Of a stretch of 64,000 nt of DNA, positions 51,701 to 61,400 are shown piece by piece (position 1 is the first letter of the stretch; each line of letters begins with the position of its first letter). The notes below the pieces were generated by a model, which worked only from the letters and a program-made list of their open reading frames with translations, was not told the DNA's origin and ran no database searches. Position numbers and translations under genes: made by a program. The stretch comes from Theristus sp. LFF4_11 (taxonomy: Eukaryota; Nematoda; Chromadorea; Monhysterida; Xyalidae): assembly GCA_030248135.1 (NCBI GenBank), contig JASANC010001886.1, positions 1 to 64,000 on the forward strand, given 5' to 3'.

Positions 51701-54700
51701 TGTCAATTGATTTTTTTGGAAAGAGGAATCTTTTTTTCAAAATAATGAATAAAAAGATTTTTATCACGAACCAGGATTTGTGAACCATCACTTATTAACT
51801 GATATTTGTTTGTGCTGTGTTTTGTCCTTGTTGGTATTATCTTTACATTATTTGATTGGCGTGATCTTGCTGGCTGGTTTGCATTTTCATTATTTCAGAC
51901 ATGACTTTTTCGGTGCTTCAAAAAATGTCTTTTTCGGGCAAATTTCGCTGGTAGGGGTGTCAAGCAAATTTCGAGGGAGCACTAGTGCAGAAACACAAGT
52001 CATTATGTTGAACTTGCTGGAACAAAAATAGAAACCTCAGGTATAATTCTGCACGGCTAACAAAGCTTCAAACTAGCTGTATGAATTTATTTATTCACGC
52101 CGTGAATAATTATAACCAATCGATATTTTATTACCAAAAACACTTCGTGGTTTAATATTGTTCGTGCAGGCGAAGATTCGTCGGGCCGGAATTCTCCGGG
52201 CCGGAATTCTTCGGGCCGGAATTCTTCAGGCCGGAATTCTTCGGGCCGGAATAGTACATGAGCCGTTTTTTTGTGCGTACGCACGGACGCAAGACTTAAA
52301 AAATGGCCACGCGATTTAAAAATCGTGTCGTGTGTGCTATCTTAATGTATTACAACGTGCAAGCACTGTTTCTTGCGGTTTCGCCTGACATAATTACCGT
52401 AATTTACCGATAAAAGTACGGTTTTTACCACGATTTGAAAAAAACGGTATTTTTCCAACCCTACGTACGGACAAAAAAACTAATTGGTGTTTCGCGTTTA
52501 TGTGGCAGAGTGACTAATCATTTGTAATCTGATTATGTTGTTTGTTTCATATCGTTGTTTTTGAGTTTCAGTTCAGTCTCGCGTATGCGTGTCTCAAGTG
52601 CGTCAACTACAGTCTGTTCTTCTGGCTTCCCTACTATTTGAATCGCAAATTCGATTGGCCGGAATCGTTGGCCGATCAACTGTCGACCTTCTACGACTGG
52701 GGCGGGATCGTCGGCGGCACACTTGCCGGTCTCTTGTCGGTTGGTGCCGCTTTCAGCAGATCTGCATATTCGGTTCTTTTGGTTGTTCCAAAGTGATCGT
52801 TAAACTAGGTGTTTCAGGTTTTGTCTGATAAGTCGATAATGAGGTCTGGATTAATTCAGTTTATTCATTTGATGATTCTATTTTCTGTGAACAAGCTATT
52901 GCATAAGCTTTTTTTATCTCAAGTGCTTCAAGAGGGGCACATCACTGATGAGCCGACCCCTATTCTGCATATGATGTTGGCCAGGCCGAAATGCAGACAA
53001 GAGAACCATCCTACAACTTGGTTGATTTGCAGGATCGTTTGTCCACTCGAACACCGGTCATTGTGGTCATGTTGCTGTTGTCCACTGGCTCGCTTTTCGT
53101 TTACGCAAGTACGTGTTTTTTTTTTGTTTTTAGTTTGGTTCCATTTGTATGCAAAGTTGTGTGCTGCGCGGTCACATACAGTCGCACTTTAAATTATACG
53201 GAATTCTGCGTCGTCGTTGGTGATTACGGTATGCATGTTTTCTGTGTAGAAATTACTGTGGGGGCGGAAATTGATTTTCACAGAAAGCTTGCATCACGTG
53301 ACCATCAACCAATCAGCTGATTCCCTATAATTTAGAGTTCGACTGTACACAGGATCGCCGAACGACAAAACGTGGAACTCAATCGGGATGTGTATCGCTG
53401 GATTCTTCATCGGTGGTCCGTCGAACGTCATTTCTGCGGCGGTGTCTGCCGATTTGGGCAGGTTGGCGGGGTTGCTTTTGTGGTTCAATGAAATTGCTTG
53501 AATTGAATTCAATGAATTGAATTCCACGTCTCGAGTCGAATCTCTCTGTATTTCATTCAGATCACCAGAACTCGTGGGCAACGCAGAGGCGTTGTCGACC
53601 GTAACGGGTATCGTCGACGGCACGGGTAGCCTCGGGGCAGCCATTGGCCAACAGATTGTGCCACTTGTACAGGAGGCGTTTCAGTGGAACGCTGTGTTCG
53701 TCTTTTTCATCGTGTTGGTTAGTTGGCAACCCTGAAATGTCTGTAGGGTTGGCAAAATACCGTTTTTTTTCAAATCGTGGTAAAAAACCGTATTTTTACC
53801 GTTAAAAAATGGTAATTTTACCGAAAAAAACGAAAGCCAAAAAGTTGTAAAAACCCACATAGGTATTTTTTGCAGCCGACTGTAAACTTGAACCAGGATT
53901 TGTGAAAACAGCTTTCAGAATGCTTTGTTCAAAATATCGTGCACCAACAAAGAAAATAAATTATGTTTGGGCTTGAAAACCCAAAAGGTCAGCAATAAAT
54001 CGAACATTATCTTTTGCTCAATCGTTTATGTCCACCAATTACACAGGAAAGAACACAGCGTTTTCACCGGACAGTCTTTGGTCACAATAGACGAACACAA
54101 TTTGCTGCAATAACGGAATTAAACCGAATTCAGAGTCAATTCAGATCAAAAAGAAAACAAATCAGTAATTGTGTAAGAAAGACAATTATTTTTGAGTGAC
54201 ATTTGGAATTTTCAGCTCAGCTCGGCAGCTCCAGCCGATTCTTGCACCTCGCTTACCAGTTATTTCAAAACATCAGTGTCAATTTCGTCATCATATTTTT
54301 TGGTCACAGATTTTCTCATTTTTTCATCAAAAATGATATAAAAACTCAGGGTCCGGAATTGAAAAAAAAAACGGAAAAATACGAAAAAAAACGAGAAAAT
54401 ACAGAAACGGTCCTTTTCCCGTTTTTTTTCAAGGCACCAATTTTTGCCCTGGTAAAAAATGCGTATATATACGCGTTTTTTACCGGTAAAAAACGGTATT
54501 TTTACCATGCCAACCCCAAATGTCTGACGACGTTGCAATCTGCCAGGCGGGCGCCCTTTTGAAAGTTGAAGTTTTAAAGGTCTCCCATTGACGCTGTTCT
54601 TGAAGTTTTCTCGTGTTCCTGCGGTTCGCGAAATAAAATGGAATGAATGCAATGAAAAAGTTCTTACGAACGCTGCCGTATGCTGTGCAGACGTATGTTT

Positions 54701-54982
54701 CACCACCTGGTCCGTATAAAAACGGCATCGTCAAGGATGTGTGACTGCAGTGTTGAATAATCTTGAACCGTTTTGCAGTGACTCTCGTTGCAGCTACTAC
54801 TGGCGATGGTCTGCCTGACGCAGCCGTGTTGTCGCGAGAGCAGGCAGCTGGCTTGTGGCGTGCGTGCGCTGCGTGCGAATCGAGTGTTGCTCTTGCGCAA
54901 CGCATCGCCGTCGTCGTCGTGCAAATATGAGAGCACTCGTTTGTTGGATGCACACGAGCAGCAAGACGAGCACGACACGTGA
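48710..54982 (+). CDS. SLC37A3: SLC37A3, sugar phosphate exchanger family transporter
   Basis: Thirteen exons: 48710-48771, 49055-49181, 49285-49380, 49672-49755, 50727-50837, 50926-51057, 51163-51247, 51328-51458, 52572-52739, 53033-53108, 53353-53461, 53561-53717, 54794-54982. All phases agree; the sum is 1527 nt, 508 residues (human SLC37A3 about 494). It is a 12-helix major facilitator. Diagnostic stretches: HHHVATFLLTFF and SLYHAVRKTLSNVKATL at the start, SGVLGDRFDPR, VGNWFGHESRGLVLGLW, SLAYACLKCVNYSLFFWLPY, RSPNDKTWNSIG, GFFIGGPSNVISAAVSADLG, EALSTVTGIVDGTGSLGAAI. These fit SLC37A3 better than A1/A2/A4. Mammalian SLC37A3 acts in lysosomes with ATRAID; its natural substrate is unclear. 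Intron 1 appears to start with GC (AG/GCACGT). The ATG at 48710 follows CAGTTTCAG, so an upstream noncoding exon or trans-splicing is possible. Four introns hold transposons. Confidence 0.94.
49488..49548. mobile_element. hairpin MITE, family B, internally deleted
   Basis: CATTCATGAAGCAATATTTA left arm and TTGTTTCATGAATG right end; about 20 bp of the right arm are missing. SLC37A3 intron 3. Confidence 0.8.
49857..50635 (+). mobile_element. non-autonomous hAT element, TAGGGTTGGC family
   Basis: Ends TAGGGTTGGCATGG and TTTGCCAACCCTG, flanked by CTTGGGAT on both sides (49849-49856, 50636-50643). Palindromic subterminal GGTAAAAATACCGG motifs. It lies in SLC37A3 intron 4; the sister copy is at 53744 in the opposite orientation. 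Confidence 0.92.
51504..52257. mobile_element. foldback element with CCGGCCCGAAGAATT repeats
   Basis: Left arm: five or so imperfect 15-bp units (ATTCCGGCCCGAAGA) at about 51509-51590. Right arm: the same units reversed at 52168-52252. Inside, further inverted sequence (ACAATATCAAACCACACTAA against its complement near 52160). GTAC occurs at both extremes. It lies in SLC37A3 intron 8. Confidence 0.8.
53177..53347. mobile_element. pogo-like MITE, family A, abutting an exon
   Basis: TACAGTCGCACTTTAAATTA and TTTAGAGTTCGACTGTA ends, TA-flanked. Its right end is 5 bp from the first base of SLC37A3 exon 11 (53353), leaving only CACAG between. Confidence 0.9.
53744..54518 (-). mobile_element. non-autonomous hAT element, TAGGGTTGGC family
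   Basis: Ends TAGGGTTGGCAAAATACCG and ATGCCAACCCCA, flanked by AATGTCTG on both sides (53736-53743, 54519-54526). The interior is the reverse complement of 49857-50635. It lies in SLC37A3 intron 12. Confidence 0.92.
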
Positions 54983-55105
54983 CGTCACGTGGACGCCATT
55001 CGTGCTCTGCTGTCAGCGGCTTATGAACGCTGTTTCACTGTTTGTCTTTTGCTTCGGCAGCTATCGCAGAGTGCGTTTTTTTGGCAAACCGGAAACGTCA
55101 AGCGG

Positions 55106-55186
55106 CATTCATGAAGCAGTATTGAGTGGCGCGTAGCTGTGTTAAAACATAGCCACGCGGTCATTAATACTACTTCATGAATGCCC
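55106..55186. mobile_element. hairpin MITE, family B
   Basis: GCATTCATGAAGCAGTATTG arm, GTGTTAAAACATAG centre, CTACTTCATGAATGC end; almost fully self-complementary. Confidence 0.88.
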
Positions 55187-55512
55187 CTTTGGAGGGACTA
55201 ATCGTTTGTATGCCATACAACATCACTCGTCTCTGGTACTCTGGTGCTTGCCTTGTATCGGTTTCAGTTGTTTCATTCAGTGCCTTTTCGCCTTGCCACG
55301 CTTTCGTATCGTTTTGATCTGTGATAATAATAATAATACTATTTTTTTGGTTGTGAAAATGGAGCTCAGTGATGATATCAAGCATAATAACTCACGGGAT
55401 AAAAGTACAACAATATTGAGCTGTGGATTTTTTTCTGTTTTGCACAGCTGTGTCATATTTATGTCACACCGATTGCGGTATCCTAACGCCACAGAAACGT
55501 TTTTTAGTCCCC

Positions 55513-56125
55513 CCTAAATCCTGATCCAAACCCCTAAAAAATTGAAAATTTTTTTCCCTACTTTGCTCTGAAAATTCGAATTTTCGCATAATTTTTTAAA
55601 AGTTCAAACCAAATTTTCTTCCCAACTTAGTGTGCTCAGGTACATGTCATTATTTGGTCAATTTGAGCGACGTACTCCATGTTTTTCGATTTGGATGACT
55701 TCTAGGGTCTGACTTAACTGAACTGAAATATCGTTTCAGAAATCGTTGTGTTGCAACTTGGAACATGTTTTTCAGTCGGTAGGCCATGAGATGAACATGA
55801 TATCTTGCTGTTTGGCGTGTGTTATAGGCCTACAATGGAGTTGTGCGATATATTGTTGAACAATGGTTAAATAGCACCATGGTTAAATCCCCGTGCGGGG
55901 AAATAAAAACACGGGGAAATAAAATCGTGACACCGGCTTAGCTACAGCAAACAGGAATTTTTGAACACAGCCAAATTTTGGTAATTTTCTAAAGAGGAAC
56001 AACTAAGAACGGTTCAATATTCAAGTGCACATCAAAAAATTGTCCTGTTTTACTGTTGAAAATGCAACTTCCCCTCCATGAAATGGACAAAATTTCAATA
56101 AAACACGATTTTCGCTCTTATAGTC
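55513..56125. mobile_element. diverged fragment of the TAGGGTTAGGGG hAT family
   Basis: Shares CTACTTTGCTCTGAAAATTC, TTTTTCGATTTGGATGACTT and TTGAAAATGCAACTTCCCCT with the intact copies, but the ends are degraded (CCCCTAAATCCTG at the left) and an internal stretch is missing. Confidence 0.65.
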
Positions 56126-56426
56126 TGGCTATTATAGTCTATAGTTCGAATAAAAAATAAAAATACCGTTTTTTTTAAATTAAAAAAAATTTCAAAATGC
56201 CGGAGGAAAATTCGATTTCCAACAAAAATAGGTGCATTCAAACAGCGCTGACGCGCTGAATTAGAATATGGAATTTTCAGAATCAAATAAAGCTGTTTTG
56301 GTCCTTAAAATTAGCAAAAACTTACGAAAATTATCCTCCGACGTCCATTTGGACCTACCTTTTGCAGCATGTGGATCCAAATCCAGGTCGTGGTTCTCGA
56401 TCCAAGTGATTTTTCTGTGTTCCACA

Positions 56427-57298
56427 TAGGGTTAGGGGAAAAAAATCCGGATTTTTTTTTAAATTTTAAAAAAAAATTAAAAATTTTTTTTTACAAGTTA
56501 GGTTTGTTCGAAGCGTCTCGTCGAGCTGAGTTCATCTAGACTATTTCTTAGTCTTAGTTGTTCCTCTTTAGAAAATTACCAAAATTAGACTGTGTTCAAA
56601 AATTCCTGTTTGCTGTAGCTAAGTCGGCAACCCCTGTCGACCCGGTCGCCCCCCCCCCAAGACACTTACTTTCAGGTTCAACCAGCTATGCTATCTGCCA
56701 CATGGCGAGAGCCCACTCTTCAAATCATCGTATCGAAAACACGTACCATGATTTCGCGATCACGTTGCGGGCAACTGACAGACGCAAGTTTAACACGTTA
56801 GTTTAGCTCAGCACGCAAGTTTTAACATGTGGCCATGTTATCGGGTATCTGAAAAACGGTCGTGTGATGTGGTATTAACCAACATCTCCGCTCCAATTGT
56901 TTAACAATATATCGCACAACTCCATTGTAGACCTATAACATACGTCTCATGTCCTACCGACTGAAAAACATGTTCTAAGTTGCAAGAAAACGATTTCTGA
57001 AACGATATTTCAATTCAGTTAAGTCATTTCAACGCTAAAAATTGACTCTAGAAGTCATCCAAATCGAAAAACATGGAGTACGTCGGTCAAAATGACCAAA
57101 TAATGACATTTACCTAAGCACACAAAGAAGTTGGGAAGAAAATTTGGTTTGAACTTTCAAAAAATTATGCCATAAATCGAATTTTCAGAGCAAAGTAGAA
57201 GAAAAATTTTTCAAATTTTTTTTAAGTTTGAAAAAAAATCCAAATTAAAAAAAAACGAAAAAAAATAAAAAAAATTTTTTTCAAAGCCCCTAACCCTA
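56427..57298 (-). mobile_element. non-autonomous hAT element, TAGGGTTAGGGG family
   Basis: Ends TAGGGTTAGGGGAAAAAAA and AAAGCCCCTAACCCTA, flanked by GTTCCACA on both sides (56419-56426, 57299-57306). Internally shorter than the 1.03-kb copies. Confidence 0.92.
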
Positions 57299-57418
57299 GT
57301 TCCACAGCACTTTCTTGAATACTTCAGATAGAAAAAGCATCGGTTCACGTTGTTGTTGATGGGCAACGCAGCGCTTCTTCAAGACGACAAATCGGCAACA
57401 ATCAAGAGTTGACAAGTA

Positions 57419-57836
57419 CCGTATTACCTCTAATAAACCCCCATGGGGGTTTATTTCTTCAGCGACTTCTGGGGGTGGGGGTTTATTTTGGGGGGGGGGG
57501 GTTATTTGGAAACCATTTTTAGGGGTGGGCAAAATGGCAAAAATACCTTCCATGGCAGGAAGGAAGTCGCAGAAACTTCTACTCTACATAGAAATTTCCT
57601 TTTACAACAGCCTTTTGTAATGAAATTACCATTAACTCATCCATTTGGAGCCTTTGGTAGCACAATTTCATCATTTTCACTGCAACCAGCCACTGAATTC
57701 GCTGGGTATGTGTTTCAAACAGGTTTCCAATAATCCCCCATGGGGGATTATTTTTAGGGGGGGGGGGGATTATTTGGAAACTTGTCGAGGGGGTGGGGGT
57801 TTATTTTGGGGGGGGGGTTTAATAGAGGTAATACGG
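57419..57836. mobile_element. TA-flanked MITE with CCGTATTACC ends, second copy
   Basis: TACCGTATTACCTCTAATAA and TTAATAGAGGTAATACGGTA, TA on both sides. Several G runs of 8-12 and CCCCCATGGGGG palindromes; shares a CCACTGAATTCGCTGGGTAT stretch (inverted) with the copy at 18679-19892. Confidence 0.82.
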
Positions 57837-58430
57837 TAGGTTTCCTCCAATTTGAAGGGTAAAACCAAAGTAATTTACTGCTTTTTAGTCCATTAACGAG
57901 CTCATGAAACCAATTGCAGAAGCTTCTATCGGTATCTGGACTTTGCTCGTCGATCTTCGTCGTTGATCGTCGACCTGAAAGTAGAAATTGTCACAAAAAA
58001 TTTTGCCAAAAACAAAGTTCACACAAAACTGGGCAAAAAAGCATGGTGACTATGATCAATTTAGTTTTTGCATTTTTTTCTTTCCTGTGTTAAAGGGCAG
58101 GGGCACCGCCACTGCACATGCACCTGTTTTAATAATGATGCATTACGTTTTTGAAACTGAAACGTGAAAGTGGACAGTGGTAAAAATAGGAGCAAATTGG
58201 AGCATTTTTCTTCCAAACCGAACCGGTGCCTTACTACGTCTCCTTCATTTGCACATGCATGCCTTGGTTGGCGCACAACACAACGGATATTTCAAATTGA
58301 TTTGTTTAGGAGGACAAAAACAGAAGAACTTGAAGAAGATTACGAACGAAAAATTTTGTGTGTGTTGTACAAAAACGAAAATAAACACTTGAACTTGGCG
58401 TGAAGAAAAAACGAAAATTCACGGAACATA

Positions 58431-61400
58431 ATGGCGCCGACGTCGTCGTCTGGCGAGCTGTGGGCACAGTATCCGATGCAGGAATCAGTGAACATCGATT
58501 TCCTGCTGCCAACTGGCTTCGTGCACACGATGCAATGCTCGCGTCACTCGACACTCGATTTTGTGAAACGAATGCTCTGGTCGGAGATACAGAAGTGAGT
58601 AATTTTGCAAAAAAATGCATGGAAAAGGTTTTTTAGTGTGTCATTAAAATTAACAAAAATACGCGTGGTAACAGTGGTAGCAAAACATCTTTTGTAGGTT
58701 TTCTTGGTAGCAAAAACATCTTTTGTCGGTTTTCTTACGATCAGATCGCTGTTGTCCTATTTCAGCGCATCAACAAAACATAAAAACTATCCCATTTCAG
58801 TGTATTGTGGATTTATTCAAACGTGTCCGGACTAAAATAACGTCATTTGCATTTAAAACGCCTGTTTGTCAAAGTACAGGCATTAAAATTTCAGTTTGAT
58901 GTGACTGATTCGACATTCACCATTTGTTTACGGGAAGAAATCGGCGAAACTAGCAAAGTCTGATATGCTGTGAACGACAAGCCCATGTTTTGGGGCACAT
59001 GACGTCATTTCAGTGGGACACGTTTGAAAAAATAAGTCATATCAATACAACAACTGCTATATTGATACCTTAAAATGGAGATAAAATAGAATCCTCAAAA
59101 AAGCCCACAGAAAGAACCTAATTGCTGAAAAAGATGCTGTTGATTTTTTACTGATTATTCCCTCATGTTGCCAGATACCCATTACATAGCGAACTACAGT
59201 CTCGCAACGACTACATTTTCACGACCATTCAATTGGGCGGTAACGTCGAGGAGTTTTATGACGAGTCCAGGTACGTCGCACTTGGTGTAACACGCCCGAC
59301 AGTCTCGCAGGGGCAGTCTCGCAACACACACACCATCTAGTGTAATACACGCACTCTCGCATTAAAACACGCAGTCCCTCACGTTCACTGGCACACATGC
59401 GCAAAACATCGCATTAAGACACGCTAACGCGCACAGTGTAATATTGCCGTACACACACACCCACTGGCTGGCACACATGCCCACACGCTTTATGCAATCT
59501 TGTAATTTCTCGCTCTTAGTTTCGCTCTTAGCTCTATGGCACCATCGCATTTTACTGATAAGAAATTTTGATCGCATAAACAAAATGTTCTTATTCTGTT
59601 CTTCTTTGAGAAAAAAGAAAAGAATAAGAACATTTTTCCAAAGAGAAGAATGAAAACGTTTTGTTTATGCGTTTGTGCGATCAAAATTTCTTATCAGTAA
59701 AATGCGATGGTGCAATAGAGCTGAGAGCGAAGCTAAGAGCGAGAGATTACAAGATTGCATTAAGCGTGTGGGCATGTGTGACATTCAGTGGGTGTTTGTG
59801 TGCGGCAATATTACACTGTGCGCGTTAGCGTGTCTTAATGCGAAGTTTTGCACATGTGTGCCCTGCGTTTTTTAATGCGAGAGTGCGTGTATTACACTAG
59901 ATGGTGTGTGTAGGGTTAGGGGAAAAAAATCCGGATTTTTTTTTTAAATTAAAAAAAATTAAAAAAAAATTTTTTTTACAAGTTAGGTTTGTTCGAAGCG
60001 TCTCGTCGAGCTGAGTTCATCTAGACTATTTTCAGAACGATCCGGAAAACTATAAGAGCGAAAATCGTGTTTTATTGAAATTATGTCCATTTCATAGAGG
60101 GAAAGTTGCATTTTCAACAGTAAAACAGGACAATTTTCGACGTGTACTTGAATATTGAACCGTTCTTAGTTGTTCCTCTTTAGAAAATTACCAAAATTTG
60201 ACTGTGTTCAAAAATTCCTGTTTGCTGTAGCTAAGTCGGCAACCCCTGTCGACCCGGTCGCCCCCCCCCCCCCCCAAGACACTTACTTTCAGGTTCAACC
60301 AGCTATGCTATCTGCCACATGGCGAGAGCCCACTCTTCAAATCATCGTATCGAAAACACGTACCATGATTTCGCGATGACGTTGCGGGCAACTGACAGAC
60401 GCAAGTTTAACACGTTAGTTTAGCTCAGCACGCAAGTTTTAACATATGGCCATGTTATCGGGTATCTGAAAAACGGTCGTGTGATGTGGTATTAACCAAC
60501 ATCCCCGCTCCAATTGTTTAACAATATATCGCACAACTCCATTGTAGACCTATAACGTACGCCAATCAACAAGATATCATGTTCATCTCATGGCCTACCG
60601 ACTGAAAAAACATGTTCTAAGTTGCAAGAAAACGATTTCTGAAACGATATTTCAAATCAGTTAAGTCATTTCAACGCTAAAAATTGACTCTAGAAGTCAT
60701 CCAAATCGAAAAACATGGAGTACGTCGGTCAAAATGACCAAATAATGACATGTACCTAAGCACACAAAGAAGTTGGGAAGAAAATTTGGTTTGAACTTTC
60801 AAAAAATTATGCCATAAATCGAATTTTCAGAGCAAAGTAGAAGAAAAATTTTTCAATTTTTTTTTTTAAAGTTTGAAAAAAAAATCCAAATTTAAAAAAA
60901 AACGAAAAAAAAAAAAATTTTTTTCAAAGCCCCTAACCCTAGGTGTGTGTGTGTGTGTTGCGAGACTGTCCACTGCGAGACTGTCGGGGGTGTTACATTA
61001 GGTGTTGAACTAAGTTTGAATAATGTTGAAAAAAACGTGCTGAAAATAAAGTTATGGACGGAATGGGTACTAAATAAAGGCTCGTTCGTAGTGACGTATC
61101 CGTATACAGCACGGCACGTTATAGGGGCCAGTTTTATTAGCAGTCCAACAGTGCTACACCACTAAGCGTCTAAATAAATGAATGAGACAACACACTTCGG
61201 TTTCCTCACATTGCGTTGAAGAGTAGCCATTGGTGAATCGGTTAAAAAGACGTGATTACGTCAGTATATACTGGCGCGATAGAAAAACTATGCTCGAGAG
61301 CGCATAAACGACAGAACAGTGAGTTTTTCATGATCATTCAAATTTCAGACGCCTATGCGACATTCATCTGTATGTCCCCGTGTTTGGTTTGCTCGAGCCA

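Larger units (their letters stand above)
54983..58430. other. SLC37A3-PI3K intergenic region
   Basis: 3.4 kb with no recognised host exon. It holds a family B MITE (55106-55186), a diverged hAT fragment (55513-56125), a complete hAT copy (56427-57298) and a TA-flanked MITE (57419-57836). The last 590 bp before the PI3K start codon carry no repeat I recognise and presumably contain its promoter and 5' untranslated region. Confidence 0.6.
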
